Shown in pieces: positions 45,563-54,893 of a stretch of 64,000 nucleotides of DNA. Source of the DNA: Halarcobacter anaerophilus (lineage in GTDB: Bacteria; Campylobacterota; Campylobacteria; Campylobacterales; Arcobacteraceae). Both the position numbers and the translations under genes were made by a program. Where the stretch lies: positions 1,178,001-1,242,000 of the forward strand of contig NZ_CP041070.1 of NCBI RefSeq assembly GCF_006459125.1. The letters are read 5' to 3'. Below the pieces are notes generated by a model, which saw nothing but the letters and a program-made list of their open reading frames with translations, was not told where the DNA came from and made no database searches. Within the stretch, counting starts at the first letter, position 1, and each line of letters begins with the position of its first letter.

Positions 45563-46012
45563 ATGGAAAAGATACTAAATTACATCAAAATAAATGAAAA
45601 TATCTCAACATCAGGACAACCAACACAAAAAGAGTTTGAAAAAATAAAAGATGAAGGTTTTGAAGTTGTTATCAATTTGGCACTTTATAATGCTTCAAAT
45701 GCAATTAAAAATGAGGATAAAACAGTTACCTCTTTAGGTATGTCATATTTTCATATTCCCGTTGATTTTGAAGAACCTAAAGTAGAACAGGCTTCTGTTT
45801 TTCTAAATACTTTAAAAGTTTTAGCTAAAAGAAGAGTCTGGATTCATTGTGCATTAAACTACAGAGCAACGGCATTTATGTATCTTTTTCATAAACATGT
45901 TTTAAATACCCCTTTTGATAATATAGATTTAAAAGTTTTTGATGAATGGACTCCAAGTACACAATGGCAGCAGCTAATGAAAAGTTCATTTGAAGAGTTA
46001 AACCTCTTGTAA
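45563..46012 (+). CDS. DUF442-type tyrosine-phosphatase-like protein
   Basis: 149 residues. Opens NYIKINENISTSGQPTQKEFEKIKDEGFEVVINLAL, typical of the DUF442/beta-lactamase-hydrolase-like phosphatase fold. The catalytic loop reads WIHCALNYRATAF, H-C-x4-R rather than the usual H-C-x5-R; I recall the same short loop in close bacterial relatives, so it may still work. A conserved Asp in the IPVDFEEP region could be the general acid. 3 bp downstream of the deaminase gene. Substrate unknown. Confidence 0.78.
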   Translation: MEKILNYIKINENISTSGQPTQKEFEKIKDEGFEVVINLALYNASNAIKNEDKTVTSLGMSYFHIPVDFEEPKVEQASVFLNTLKVLAKRRVWIHCALNYRATAFMYLFHKHVLNTPFDNIDLKVFDEWTPSTQWQQLMKSSFEELNLL

Positions 46013-46076
46013 AACTCCACAAATTTAGTAACTTTTCGATAAAATAACCAACTTTAAAATATTAAAAGGAATTAAT

Positions 46077-47336
46077 ATGCAACCAAATACCTTGGCGATT
46101 CATGCAGGTTATGAAAAAGATGAACAACTTACTATGGCGGTACCTTTATACCAAACTACTGCATATGAATTTAAAAGTACGGAACACGGAGCAAACCTTT
46201 TTTCTTTAAAAGAGTTAGGAAATATTTATACAAGATTATCAAACCCTACAACAGATATTTTTGAAAAAAGATTTGCCCAAGTTGAAGGTGGTGCTGCTGC
46301 ACTTGCAACAGCTTCCGGAATGGCAGCAATTTTTTATGCAATAGCAAACTGTACGAAAGTTGGAGACAATATCGTAACTTCAGACAAACTTTACGGTGGA
46401 ACATATACTCAATTTGTACATACACTAAAAAGATTTGGAGTAGAAGTTAGATTTTTCGATACTTTTAACGTACAAACAGCTGAAGAATTAATTGATGAAA
46501 ATACAAAAGCAATATTTTTTGAATCAATCTCAAATCCGTCAATTGATATTCCCGATATTGAAAAAATCGTTGAAATAGCAAAAAAACATAAAATTTTATC
46601 AATAGTTGATAATACGGTTGCTACTTCATATATGTTTAGACCTTTTGACTGGGGAATTGATTTATCTGTTCACTCAACTTCAAAATATGTAACAGGACAA
46701 GGTCTTGCTATGGGTGGAATTATTGTTGAAAGAGAAGGCTTAAACGAGTTTTTAAAAGGAAACGACAAATATGCACATTTTAATGAACCTGATGAATCTT
46801 ACCACGGTTTGGTTTATACAGATTTAGATTTTCCTGCATTTTGTTTAAGAGCAAGACTTAGTCTTTTAAGAGATTTAGGTTCTGTTCCCGCACCTTTTAA
46901 CTCTTGGCTAATGATTCAAGGTTTAGAGACTTTAAAAGTTAGAATGCAAGCTCATTGCGATAATGCAATGAAAATAGCAAAATTTTTGAAAAACCATCCA
47001 AAAGTAAAAGAGGTAAAATATCCGCTTTTAGAGGGTGATAAAAATTATGACAATGCAGTTAAATATTTAAAAGACGGAGCAAGCGGATTGCTCTCTTTTG
47101 ATGTAGGTTCATTTGATGTTGCTAAAAATGCAATAGATAAATTAAAAATATTCTCACTTGTAACAAATATAGGTGATACAAAATCTATCGTAACACACAG
47201 TGCATCTACAACACATCAGCAGCTGAGCGATGAAGATTTATTGGCTTGCGGTGTAACTCCCGGGCTTATTAGATTATCTATCGGTATTGAAGATGTAGAT
47301 GATTTAATAGCTGATTTGGATAATGCCTTAAAATAA
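46077..47336 (+). CDS. metY: O-acetylhomoserine sulfhydrylase (MetY)
   Basis: 419 residues. PLP enzyme joining O-acetylhomoserine and sulfide to homocysteine. The lysine that binds PLP is in SVHSTSKYVTGQG, the start is NTLAIHAGYEKDEQLTMAVPLYQTTAYEF and LRARLSLLRDLGSVPAPFNSWLMIQGLETLKVR is conserved. Length and the TQP-type N-terminus separate it from cystathionine beta-lyases. It is followed after 4 bp by metX, so the two consecutive steps of direct sulfhydrylation are in one operon. Confidence 0.96.
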   Translation: MQPNTLAIHAGYEKDEQLTMAVPLYQTTAYEFKSTEHGANLFSLKELGNIYTRLSNPTTDIFEKRFAQVEGGAAALATASGMAAIFYAIANCTKVGDNIVTSDKLYGGTYTQFVHTLKRFGVEVRFFDTFNVQTAEELIDENTKAIFFESISNPSIDIPDIEKIVEIAKKHKILSIVDNTVATSYMFRPFDWGIDLSVHSTSKYVTGQGLAMGGIIVEREGLNEFLKGNDKYAHFNEPDESYHGLVYTDLDFPAFCLRARLSLLRDLGSVPAPFNSWLMIQGLETLKVRMQAHCDNAMKIAKFLKNHPKVKEVKYPLLEGDKNYDNAVKYLKDGASGLLSFDVGSFDVAKNAIDKLKIFSLVTNIGDTKSIVTHSASTTHQQLSDEDLLACGVTPGLIRLSIGIEDVDDLIADLDNALK

Positions 47337-47340
47337 TAGA

Positions 47341-48444
47341 ATGGAAATAAATACAGATAGAATTAAATTTAATGAGCCGCTTAGATTAGAAAGCGGTAGG
47401 ATTTTAGAAGAGTTTGAGCTTGTATATGAAACTTACGGTAAATTAAACGAAGATAAGTCAAACGTAATCGTAATCTGTCATGCCTTAGCAGGAAGCCACC
47501 ACGCAGCGGGAAGATATGCCGATGAGGCAAAACCCGGATGGTGGGACAGATTTATAGGTGACGGTAAAGCAATAGATACAAGAAAATATTTTGTAATTTG
47601 TTCAAACAATTTAGGAAGTAACTTCGGCTCGACAAATGCTTTAAGTATTGATCCAGCTACAAAAAAAGAGTATCGGCTTAAATTTCCTATTTTGACTATT
47701 TCGGATATTGTAAAAGCTCAAATGAGACTTTACAAAAAGCTTGGAATCTCAAAAGCAAAAGCAGTAATCGGCGGAAGCATGGGAGGAATGCAGGCTCTTT
47801 GTTATGCAATAGAACAACCTGATTTTGCCGAACATATTTTTGCTTTAGCTACAACGGCTTTTACAAGACCTTGGGCTATTGCCGTAAATAAACTTGCAAT
47901 AGAAGCCATAAGACACGATCCTTCTTTTAAAGACGGATTTTATAAAAAAGATGATTTGATAGCAAAAGGACTTCCGGGACTTGCAATAGGAAGAATGGCA
48001 GGTTTAATTGCCTATCTTAGTCCTAAACTTTTTAATAGAAAATTTGGAAGAGACTATTCAAGAACAGACGGGCTTTATGAACTTTTCGGAAGATTTGAAG
48101 TTGAAAGATATTTGGAATACAATGCTTACAATTTCCCTAAGATTTTCGATCCTCTTTCATATCTTTATATCTGTAAAACAATGAACATCTTTGATGCAGG
48201 AAGAAATGAAGATACCTTAGAAAATTCATTTGCAAAAGTCAAAGGAAAATTACATCTAATCTCTTTTTCCGATGATATGCTTTTTTTCCCTGAAGAGATG
48301 GAAGAGATAAGAGATATTATGATAAAAATAGGAAAAGGCAATCAAATAACATACAAAATGGTGGAGAGTCAGTCAGGGCACGACTCTTTTTTGGTTGAAG
48401 TAGAAAAATTTGATAAATATATAGTAGAACTATTGGAGAGTTAA
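47341..48444 (+). CDS. metX: Homoserine O-acetyltransferase
   Basis: 367 residues. Alpha/beta-hydrolase fold acyltransferase that activates homoserine with acetyl-CoA. The nucleophile elbow is VIGGSMGGMQAL. The oxyanion region is VICHALAGSHHAAGR, and the substrate arginine loop holds NLGSNFGSTNAL and AVIGGSMGG. The C-terminal His is in SQSGHDSFLVE. The product feeds MetY directly. Full length. xseB starts 2 bp after its stop. Confidence 0.96.
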   Translation: MEINTDRIKFNEPLRLESGRILEEFELVYETYGKLNEDKSNVIVICHALAGSHHAAGRYADEAKPGWWDRFIGDGKAIDTRKYFVICSNNLGSNFGSTNALSIDPATKKEYRLKFPILTISDIVKAQMRLYKKLGISKAKAVIGGSMGGMQALCYAIEQPDFAEHIFALATTAFTRPWAIAVNKLAIEAIRHDPSFKDGFYKKDDLIAKGLPGLAIGRMAGLIAYLSPKLFNRKFGRDYSRTDGLYELFGRFEVERYLEYNAYNFPKIFDPLSYLYICKTMNIFDAGRNEDTLENSFAKVKGKLHLISFSDDMLFFPEEMEEIRDIMIKIGKGNQITYKMVESQSGHDSFLVEVEKFDKYIVELLES

Positions 48445-48446
48445 TT

Positions 48447-48671
48447 ATGAGTGAAGAGATAAAAGAAGAGATAGAAAGCTTAAGTTTTGAGAAAAAAATA
48501 GAAAAAGCAAAAGAGCTTTTAGAAAAACTCTCAAATCCTCAAATAACCCTTAGTGATTCGTTAGATGTCTACAAAGAGGGGATAAAAGAGCTAGAAGAGG
48601 CTCAAAAACTTCTTGATGAAGCAAAACTGATTTTTACAAAAGAAGAGAAAGAAAGTAGCGAACCTTTTTAA
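48447..48671 (+). CDS. xseB: Exodeoxyribonuclease VII small subunit
   Basis: 74 residues, the usual 60-80. The family helix pattern is FEKKIEKAKELLEKLSNPQITLSDSLDVYKEGIKELEEAQKLLDEAK. It forms the ring-like helper of XseA in single-strand DNA degradation. xseA is not adjacent. Two bases after metX, so likely in the metYX transcript. Confidence 0.9.
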   Translation: MSEEIKEEIESLSFEKKIEKAKELLEKLSNPQITLSDSLDVYKEGIKELEEAQKLLDEAKLIFTKEEKESSEPF

Positions 48672-48749
48672 AAAAATATTGCAAAATGTTATATTTTTAA
48701 ACTTGCCTTTTAAAACTTGGTAAACTTCTTCAAAACACAGGAGAAGTTT

Positions 48750-49412
48750 ATGAAAGCAATCACACAGTTACAAAGCATAGATAAACCAAGAGAAAGACTT
48801 TTTAGATATGGACTTAGCGCACTTAAAAATTATGAACTAATAGCTGTTCTTTTAGGAAGCGGAATTCAAGGTAAAGATGTAATAAAACTATCACGCGAAA
48901 TAGAAAAATATTTTGATTCAAACTTTGAAAATATAGATTTGCAAAAACTTTTAAATATACACGGTTTAGGTAAAGCCAAAGCTTCTCAAATAATAAGTGC
49001 AATAGAGCTTTCAAAAAGGTATCTTCTTGATATACAAAGTTATAAAATAGATTGTGCTTTGGATGTATATGAAGAGCTTAAACCCTATAAAAACAAAAAA
49101 CAAGAGTATTTCTTGACTCTTTATTTAGACGGAGCAAATAATCTGCTTGAAACAAAAATCATCACAATAGGAACATTAAATCAAAGTTTGGTACACCCAA
49201 GAGAAGTATTCTCCCACGCAATAGAAAAAAGATGTGCCAGTATAATTGTAGCTCATAATCATCCAAGCGGAGTATTAAAACCAAGCAGCGAAGATATAAA
49301 AGTAACAAACAGATTAAAAGAATCGGGAAAGATCTTGGGAATTGAACTTTTAGATCATTTGATTTTTACAAATGAAGGTTTTATAAGTTTGCAAGAAGAG
49401 GGGATATTATAA
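48750..49412 (+). CDS. radC: RadC family (JAB1/MPN-type) DNA-repair-associated protein
   Basis: 220 residues from the ATG at 48750, which has AGGAGA eleven bases upstream; an in-frame TTG at 48717 would add eleven residues with no signal for it. Helix-hairpin-helix LLNIHGLGKAKASQIISAIELSKR comes before the JAB metal site AHNHPSGVLKPSSEDIKVT (H-x-H...S...D). Most RadC proteins have no proven repair function. Ends 6 bp into the convergent HTH gene. Confidence 0.93.
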   Translation: MKAITQLQSIDKPRERLFRYGLSALKNYELIAVLLGSGIQGKDVIKLSREIEKYFDSNFENIDLQKLLNIHGLGKAKASQIISAIELSKRYLLDIQSYKIDCALDVYEELKPYKNKKQEYFLTLYLDGANNLLETKIITIGTLNQSLVHPREVFSHAIEKRCASIIVAHNHPSGVLKPSSEDIKVTNRLKESGKILGIELLDHLIFTNEGFISLQEEGIL

Positions 49413-49892
49413 AGTTTCGTTAAACTCTTTTAGCTCTTTTAATTTGATAACCAAATTTTGAAGTAAAGGTTTAGGAGCAAAAGGAAGCAAAGAAATAAGT
49501 TCTTCTTCTAAAGAGGACTCTTTTTTATTGTATGTTTTTTTAGGTTCGTTAACTACTGTTTTTTCATAAGATTTTAGACTAAATCTTTTTGATATTATGT
49601 CAATCTCTTCTTCTGTTGCAGTTTTTAGTATATTTTGAAAGAATTTTTTTCGGCTTTTTTTATCGCAGGTAAAAAGTTCTTGTTCAGTTACTTGTAAAAC
49701 TTCTGCAATATAAGGAATAAGTTCTATTTTTACGGCAATAGTTCCGTCAAGATATTTGTAAATAGTTTTTTCAGTCGGAGTTTCTCCTGTACTGTGAAGT
49801 TTAGGTTCCAAATCTCTAAGTCTTTTGGCAAACTCTCTTTTTGTAAGATGTTTTTGTTTTAATAAACTATTTATTCTCTCATATACTTCCAT
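49407..49892 (-). CDS. XRE-like helix-turn-helix protein
   Basis: 161 residues. The first 70 residues read EVYERINSLLKQKHLTKREF, and the later TEKTIYKYLDGTIAVKIELI fits the helix-turn-helix of XRE-type DNA-binding proteins. The rest is helical with a basic central part (KKSRKKFFQNIL) and an acidic, proline-containing tail. Small stand-alone regulators of this shape often control a neighbouring operon; the target is unknown. Divergent to the kinase-like gene. Confidence 0.72.
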   Translation of the reverse strand: MEVYERINSLLKQKHLTKREFAKRLRDLEPKLHSTGETPTEKTIYKYLDGTIAVKIELIPYIAEVLQVTEQELFTCDKKSRKKFFQNILKTATEEEIDIISKRFSLKSYEKTVVNEPKKTYNKKESSLEEELISLLPFAPKPLLQNLVIKLKELKEFNETL

Positions 49893-50030
49893 ACAATTCC
49901 CTTTCTCATATAATTGTATTGAAATAAATTATTTATTTAATAGAAAATTAATACACTTAAAAGTAGAATTAGCTTTATACTTTTAGTTTCTAAGTTCTAT
50001 TTTTATAAAATTTTTTCAAAGGTTAATAAA

Positions 50031-50852
50031 ATGAGAAATAAATTGCAGAATCTTATTCATTTTTTTATATTTTGTAGTTTAAATTATTTTTTATATATTC
50101 TAAGTCTCAATATGAACGACAACACTCTATTTAGCGATGAAAAAGTGTTATTTTTTATTTTGGTTATTTTTTTAAATATTCTATTGCTCTCTTTGCTTTT
50201 TTTACAAAAACAAAGAACATCAAAAAGAGTTTTACTAAATAAACTGGAAGAGAAAAAAAGAGAGTTTGAAATTTATAAAAATAATTTTGAAAACAGATTA
50301 AACCAAGAATTAGAAAAGAGTGAAGCAAAAGATTTGATAATATATGAGCAGTCAAAAAGTGCAAATTTTAGAAAAAGAGAAAAAAAAGAGGTTTTTGATA
50401 TAGGTTTTTTAATCGATAATTTAATCCAAGTAGAGAGATTTCATAATATCAATATCTTATATACAAATAGTTTTTCCCTCTCTTTATACAGTTATAAAGA
50501 TGAACTTTTTCAAGTTTTGTACAATATTATAAAAAACTCTCAAAAAATATTTAATCAAAATGAAATAGAAGAAAAATATATCTTTATAGAAGTAGATTCA
50601 AAAGATGAAAATATAATAATAAATCTAAAAAGCACAATAGGAAAAATAGAAGAAAAGTTGGAAAACAATTTCTTCAATCCCGCAACAATTTTACAAAAAA
50701 AATCAAAACAAACGGATAATACTTTGTATATAACCTACCTGATAATCAAAAATACCCTAAAAGCAGATATAAAAATATCAAATACACAAATTGAATATAA
50801 AAATAAAGACTATGACGGAGTGCTTTTTTCTCTTACTCTTCCAAAAACATAA
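50031..50852 (+). CDS. Membrane protein with a degenerate histidine-kinase-like ATPase domain
   Basis: 273 residues. Two membrane helices near 9-27 and 42-62, a basic coiled segment (SKRVLLNKLEEKKREFEIY), then a region in which an N-box-like helix (FQVLYNIIKNSQKIF) is recognisable. The DHp helix has no phospho-acceptor histidine, and the G1 (D-x-G) and G2 boxes are absent, so ATP binding and kinase action are unlikely. It may be a sensor-partner or pseudokinase of another system. It immediately precedes the restriction locus but has a 78-bp gap and is probably separate. I know no close family. Confidence 0.6.
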   Translation: MRNKLQNLIHFFIFCSLNYFLYILSLNMNDNTLFSDEKVLFFILVIFLNILLLSLLFLQKQRTSKRVLLNKLEEKKREFEIYKNNFENRLNQELEKSEAKDLIIYEQSKSANFRKREKKEVFDIGFLIDNLIQVERFHNINILYTNSFSLSLYSYKDELFQVLYNIIKNSQKIFNQNEIEEKYIFIEVDSKDENIIINLKSTIGKIEEKLENNFFNPATILQKKSKQTDNTLYITYLIIKNTLKADIKISNTQIEYKNKDYDGVLFSLTLPKT

Positions 50853-50930
50853 TTTTACTTCCAAAGCCTAAATTAAAGCCGTATGACTATAAAGTTTTTG
50901 TAAAATACAAACTTTTAAAAGAGGAAAGCA

Positions 50931-52496
50931 ATGGGCGAAGAGAACAAACGAAGATTAGAACAACAGTTATGGAATATAGCAAATACCCTAAGAGGTAAGA
51001 TGGATGCCGATGAGTTTAGGGATTATATCCTTGGCTTTATTTTTTTTAAGTATCTATCTGAAAAAATGGAAAGCTATGCAAATGAAGTATTATTAGCACA
51101 AGATGATTTTGAATATAAAGAAATTGATGAAAATACAGATATAGGAAAAGAGTATTTAAATGATATAAAAGAAGAATCTCTTGATAGACTTGGATATTTT
51201 CTCAAACCAAGTGAACTTTTCTCTGCTATTGCAAAAAGAGGAAACAGCGACTCAAACAATTTTATCTTAGATGATTTGACAAAGATTTTACGAAATATTG
51301 AAGCTTCGACTATGGGGCATGAGAGTGAAGATGATTTTGAAGATTTGTTTTCTGATATTGATCTTACTTCTAAAAAACTTGGACGAAGTGAAGAGCAAAA
51401 AAATACTCTTATCTCAAAAGTTTTAGCTCACCTTGATGAGATAAACTTTGAACTAAAAAATCATGATAGAGATGTACTTGGTGATGCTTATGAGTATCTT
51501 ATCTCACAATTTGCAGCGGGAGCTGGTAAAAAAGCAGGGGAGTTTTATACTCCTCAAAGTGTCTCAAAAATCTTAGCAAAAATAGTTACGACAAACAAAG
51601 AGAAACTAAAATCAGTATATGACCCCACTTGCGGTTCTGGCTCACTTCTTTTAAGGGTTGCAAAAGAGGTGAAAGATGTATCAAACTTCTATGGACAAGA
51701 GTTAAATAGAACCACATATAACTTAGCTCGTATGAATATGATAATGCACGATATTCACTATAGAAAATTTGATTTAAAACAAGAAGACACCCTAGAGCGA
51801 CCACAACATGAGGGAATGAAGTTTGAAGCAATAGTTGCAAATCCGCCATTTTCTGCTCACTGGTCGGCAAATCCACTTCATCTAAGTGATGACAGATTTT
51901 CCCAATACGGAAAGCTAGCACCTAAAACAAAAGCTGATTTTGCTTTTGTACAGCACATGATACACCATCTTGATGACAATGGAACTATGGCAGTAGTATT
52001 ACCTCACGGAGTTTTATTTAGAGGAAGTGCAGAAGGACATATAAGACAATACTTGATTGAAGATAGAAACTATCTTGATGCAGTTATAGGCTTACCTGCA
52101 AATATCTTTTATGGAACTTCGATACCTACTTGTATTTTAGTATTTAAAAAGTGTAGAGAAGATAGTGATGATATACTTTTTATAGACTCTTCAAAACATT
52201 TTGAAAAGATGAAAAATCAAAATTATCTTCGAGAGCAAGATATAGAAAAACTTGTGACAACGTACAGGGAAAGAATTCAAGAAGATAAATACTCATACAA
52301 AGCAAGCCTAGAAGAGATAAAAGAGAACGACTACAATCTAAATATCCCAAGATATGTAGATACTTTCGAAGAAGAAGAGGAAATTGACTTAGATGAGGTT
52401 TCTATTGAGTTAAAAGAACTTGATAAAAAAATAGTTGAAAATGACTTAGTGATAAAAAGCTTTTGTGATGAGCTTGGTATTAAAACTCCCTTTTAA
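50931..52496 (+). CDS. hsdM: Type I restriction-modification methyltransferase subunit
   Basis: 521 residues. N6-adenine methyltransferase and core of the type I complex. The N-terminal HsdM domain (RLEQQLWNIANTLRGKMDADEFRDYILGFIFFKYLSEKME) is followed by the motif block AGEFYTPQSVSKIL (about 203-214), SAM motif I DPTCGSGSLLL (231-241) and the catalytic NPPF (304-307). The C-terminus is helical and acidic. It precedes hsdS by 15 bp. AGAGGAAA precedes the ATG. Full length; function of the whole locus depends on hsdR 4.4 kb downstream, past three inserted genes. Confidence 0.96.
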   Translation: MGEENKRRLEQQLWNIANTLRGKMDADEFRDYILGFIFFKYLSEKMESYANEVLLAQDDFEYKEIDENTDIGKEYLNDIKEESLDRLGYFLKPSELFSAIAKRGNSDSNNFILDDLTKILRNIEASTMGHESEDDFEDLFSDIDLTSKKLGRSEEQKNTLISKVLAHLDEINFELKNHDRDVLGDAYEYLISQFAAGAGKKAGEFYTPQSVSKILAKIVTTNKEKLKSVYDPTCGSGSLLLRVAKEVKDVSNFYGQELNRTTYNLARMNMIMHDIHYRKFDLKQEDTLERPQHEGMKFEAIVANPPFSAHWSANPLHLSDDRFSQYGKLAPKTKADFAFVQHMIHHLDDNGTMAVVLPHGVLFRGSAEGHIRQYLIEDRNYLDAVIGLPANIFYGTSIPTCILVFKKCREDSDDILFIDSSKHFEKMKNQNYLREQDIEKLVTTYRERIQEDKYSYKASLEEIKENDYNLNIPRYVDTFEEEEEIDLDEVSIELKELDKKIVENDLVIKSFCDELGIKTPF

Positions 52497-52511
52497 AATG
52501 AAGAGTGAATA

Positions 52512-53684
52512 ATGAAAAATGAAAATATAAGAGTACCAAAGCTTAGGTTTAAGGAGTTTTCTGGGGAGTGGGAAGAAAAAACTCTTGGTAATTTAGCTGA
52601 TATAAAAACAGGAAATAGAGATACACAAGATAAAGTAGATAATGGCACATATCCTTTTTTTGTTCGTTCTCAAACTATAGAAAGAATTAATTCTTATTCT
52701 TTTGATGGTGAAGCAATTCTTACAGCTGGCGATGGTGTGGGTGTAGGAAAGGTGTTTCATTATCTAAATGAAAAATTCGATTATCATCAGAGAGTTTATA
52801 ATATACATAATTTTAAAAATAATGTTTTTGGAAAATATATATTTTTTTATTTTTCAGAGAATTTTTATAAAAGGGTAATTAGATTGAGTGCAAAAAATTC
52901 TGTTGATTCTGTGCGAATGGAAATGATTTCAAAAATGCTTATTCCTTTACCACAAAAACAAGAGCAAGAAAAAATTGCCTCTTTTTTATCCTCTATTGAT
53001 AAAAAGATAAATCAACTATCAAAAAAAGACGAGTTACTACAAAACTATAAAAAAGCTATGATGCAAAAGATATTTTCCCAAAAGCTTAGATTTAAAAAAG
53101 CAGATGGAAGTGATTATACTAAGTGGGAAGAGAAGAAGTTAAATCAAATAACAAAAGTTTATGACGGTACACATAGCACTCCAAAGTATGTTAAGTCAGG
53201 AGTACCATTTTATAGTGTTGAACATGTAACTGCAAACCAGTTTGAAGAAACAAAATATATTTCAGAAAAAGTATTTGAAAAAGAGAATGAAAGAGTAAAA
53301 CTAGAGAAAAATGATATTTTAATGACTAGAATAGGTGATATTGGTACTTCAAGACTTATAGATTGGGATGTTAGAGCTTCTTTTTATGTTAGCCTTGCCT
53401 TAATTAAAAATAATAAAAATTTTAGTTCTTCTTTCCTTAATCAGTTTATTAAATCTGATTATTTTCAAAGACAGTTGTACAGTAAAACATTGCATGTAGC
53501 CTTTCCTAAAAAGATTAATTTAGGAGAAATAGGTGAATGTTTAATCAAATTACCTTCCCTAGAAGAACAAATAAAAATAGCAAACTTTTTATCCTCTCTT
53601 GATACAAAAATATCACAAAATAAAAAAGCCCTAGAAGAGACTCAAAAGTTTAAAAAAGCACTTTTACAAAAGATGTTTGTGTAG
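52512..53684 (+). CDS. hsdS: Type I restriction-modification specificity subunit
   Basis: 390 residues with two target-recognition domains, each followed by a long helix. TRD1 spans about 1-150 (start RVPKLRFKEFSGEWEEKTLGNLAD), then the spacer helix (PLPQKQEQEKIASFLSSIDKKINQLSKKDELLQNYKKAMMQKIF). TRD2 spans about 200-345 (YTKWEEKKLNQITKVYDGTH), then a repeat of the helix (PSLEEQIKIANFLSSLDTKISQNKKALEETQKFKKALLQ). The paired spacer helices set the distance between the two half-targets. Sequence specificity cannot be read from the sequence. The gene is complete. Confidence 0.94.
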   Translation: MKNENIRVPKLRFKEFSGEWEEKTLGNLADIKTGNRDTQDKVDNGTYPFFVRSQTIERINSYSFDGEAILTAGDGVGVGKVFHYLNEKFDYHQRVYNIHNFKNNVFGKYIFFYFSENFYKRVIRLSAKNSVDSVRMEMISKMLIPLPQKQEQEKIASFLSSIDKKINQLSKKDELLQNYKKAMMQKIFSQKLRFKKADGSDYTKWEEKKLNQITKVYDGTHSTPKYVKSGVPFYSVEHVTANQFEETKYISEKVFEKENERVKLEKNDILMTRIGDIGTSRLIDWDVRASFYVSLALIKNNKNFSSSFLNQFIKSDYFQRQLYSKTLHVAFPKKINLGEIGECLIKLPSLEEQIKIANFLSSLDTKISQNKKALEETQKFKKALLQKMFV

Positions 53685-53758
53685 GTTACGAATATTTGTT
53701 CTTAGTAAAATATTGATATAATAATTTTTATTGATATTAAAAAGGTTAATGGAGATAA

Positions 53759-54754
53759 ATGAGTAAAGAGAAGATAAAGATTGTTCAAAATATATTAAAG
53801 AAGCAAGGTAATTATAATTTAGCTATAAAATTGGAAAATGCCTTTTTTGAAATAAAAGTAGAACATGAATGGGGTGGCAATAGCTACAATATAATGAATA
53901 TTAACGTTCATCCAAATTATTTCTTAGAGTTAAAAAATATTAATGAAATAGAAAAAAATTTATTATTAGAAATCGTAAATGGTATTTATGAATCAGAAAT
54001 TAGTTTTATTGAATTTAAAATAGATACTGATGTAAATATTGAAAATATAAGTGATACATTATACATATTTGTTGATGAGGCTGGAGATTTTGATTTCTCT
54101 TCAAAAGGCTCAAAACATTATATGTTTACTTTTTTGGCAAAAAGAAGACCTTTCAATCTACATGAATATATTTCAAACTATAGATACTCATTGTTGGAGA
54201 GAAATTTAGACCCATTTATTGATAAAAGATTAGATATAGAAGCATTTCATGCTTGTGAAGATAATAGTCATGTAAAAAATGAATTATTTAATATCATCTC
54301 TACTTTTGATGAAAGTAGTGTAAAAGCATACTCTTATGTATTAGATAAGCCAAAAGTCTTACCTGATAAAAGAGCACAAAAAGATAAGTTTTATATTGAT
54401 AATCTTAGTTTTGCTATTCAAAAGCTTTTGGATGAATTGCAAATTGATAAAAACTTTGTAATTATCACAGATAGATTGCCAGTACAGAAAAATAAAAACA
54501 AACAAGTTGGGGCTTTAAAAAAAGGGATTAAAGAGTATTTAAAAAATAAAAAACTTGATAAACAAATAAGATATGATATTTTTCATCATTGTAGTGCATC
54601 AAGTGCAAATCTTCAAATTGTTGATTATATCTGTTGGGCAATATTTAGAAAGTTTGAAAGAAATGATGATACATATTATAAAAGAATTGAAAAATATTTG
54701 ATAAAAATTGATGAAATGACTAAGGATAGAAAAAAAGTTCATTATGATAAATGA
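53759..54754 (+). CDS. DUF3800-domain protein inserted in the restriction locus
   Basis: 331 residues. The N-terminal 100 residues are unassigned. The DUF3800 core starts at LYIFVDEAGDFDFSSKGSKHYMFTFLAKRRP, where D-E-A-G-D is the family signature of this RNase-H-like fold, with IITDRLPVQKNKNKQ and LQIVDYICWAIFRKFERND completing it. DUF3800 proteins are common in defence islands, function unproven. It sits between hsdS and fic, on the same strand, 74 bp after hsdS, with TGGAGAT before its ATG. It might be a stand-alone defence gene carried within the locus. Confidence 0.85.
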   Translation: MSKEKIKIVQNILKKQGNYNLAIKLENAFFEIKVEHEWGGNSYNIMNINVHPNYFLELKNINEIEKNLLLEIVNGIYESEISFIEFKIDTDVNIENISDTLYIFVDEAGDFDFSSKGSKHYMFTFLAKRRPFNLHEYISNYRYSLLERNLDPFIDKRLDIEAFHACEDNSHVKNELFNIISTFDESSVKAYSYVLDKPKVLPDKRAQKDKFYIDNLSFAIQKLLDELQIDKNFVIITDRLPVQKNKNKQVGALKKGIKEYLKNKKLDKQIRYDIFHHCSASSANLQIVDYICWAIFRKFERNDDTYYKRIEKYLIKIDEMTKDRKKVHYDK

Positions 54755-54863
54755 CCCATTCTACCTATCTTGCGAAGCCTCCCTTGGAGTCTTATCAGTA
54801 GATGGGAACTTTTGTAAAAATATTATATCCGATTATCGGATAAATTTCAAGGTCATTTGACCT
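54755..54863. promoter_or_regulatory. Structured gap upstream of fic: hairpin plus two palindromes
   Basis: Three structures follow one another. First, CCCAT-t-CTAC (54755-54764) pairs with GTAGATGGG (54798-54806), with an inner AAGcCTCC/GGAGtCTT helix around CTT; it has no T run. Second, TATCCGATTATCGGATA (54826-54842) is a perfect 17-bp palindrome with a single central base. Third, AGGTCATTTGACCT (54850-54863) is a perfect 14-bp palindrome. They occupy the gap between the DUF3800 gene and fic. The hairpin could be a terminator-like or translation-control element; the palindromes look like operators. All interpretations are inferred. Confidence 0.65.
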
Positions 54864-54893
54864 AATCAAATATTTAAAAGCTAATATTTAAAG

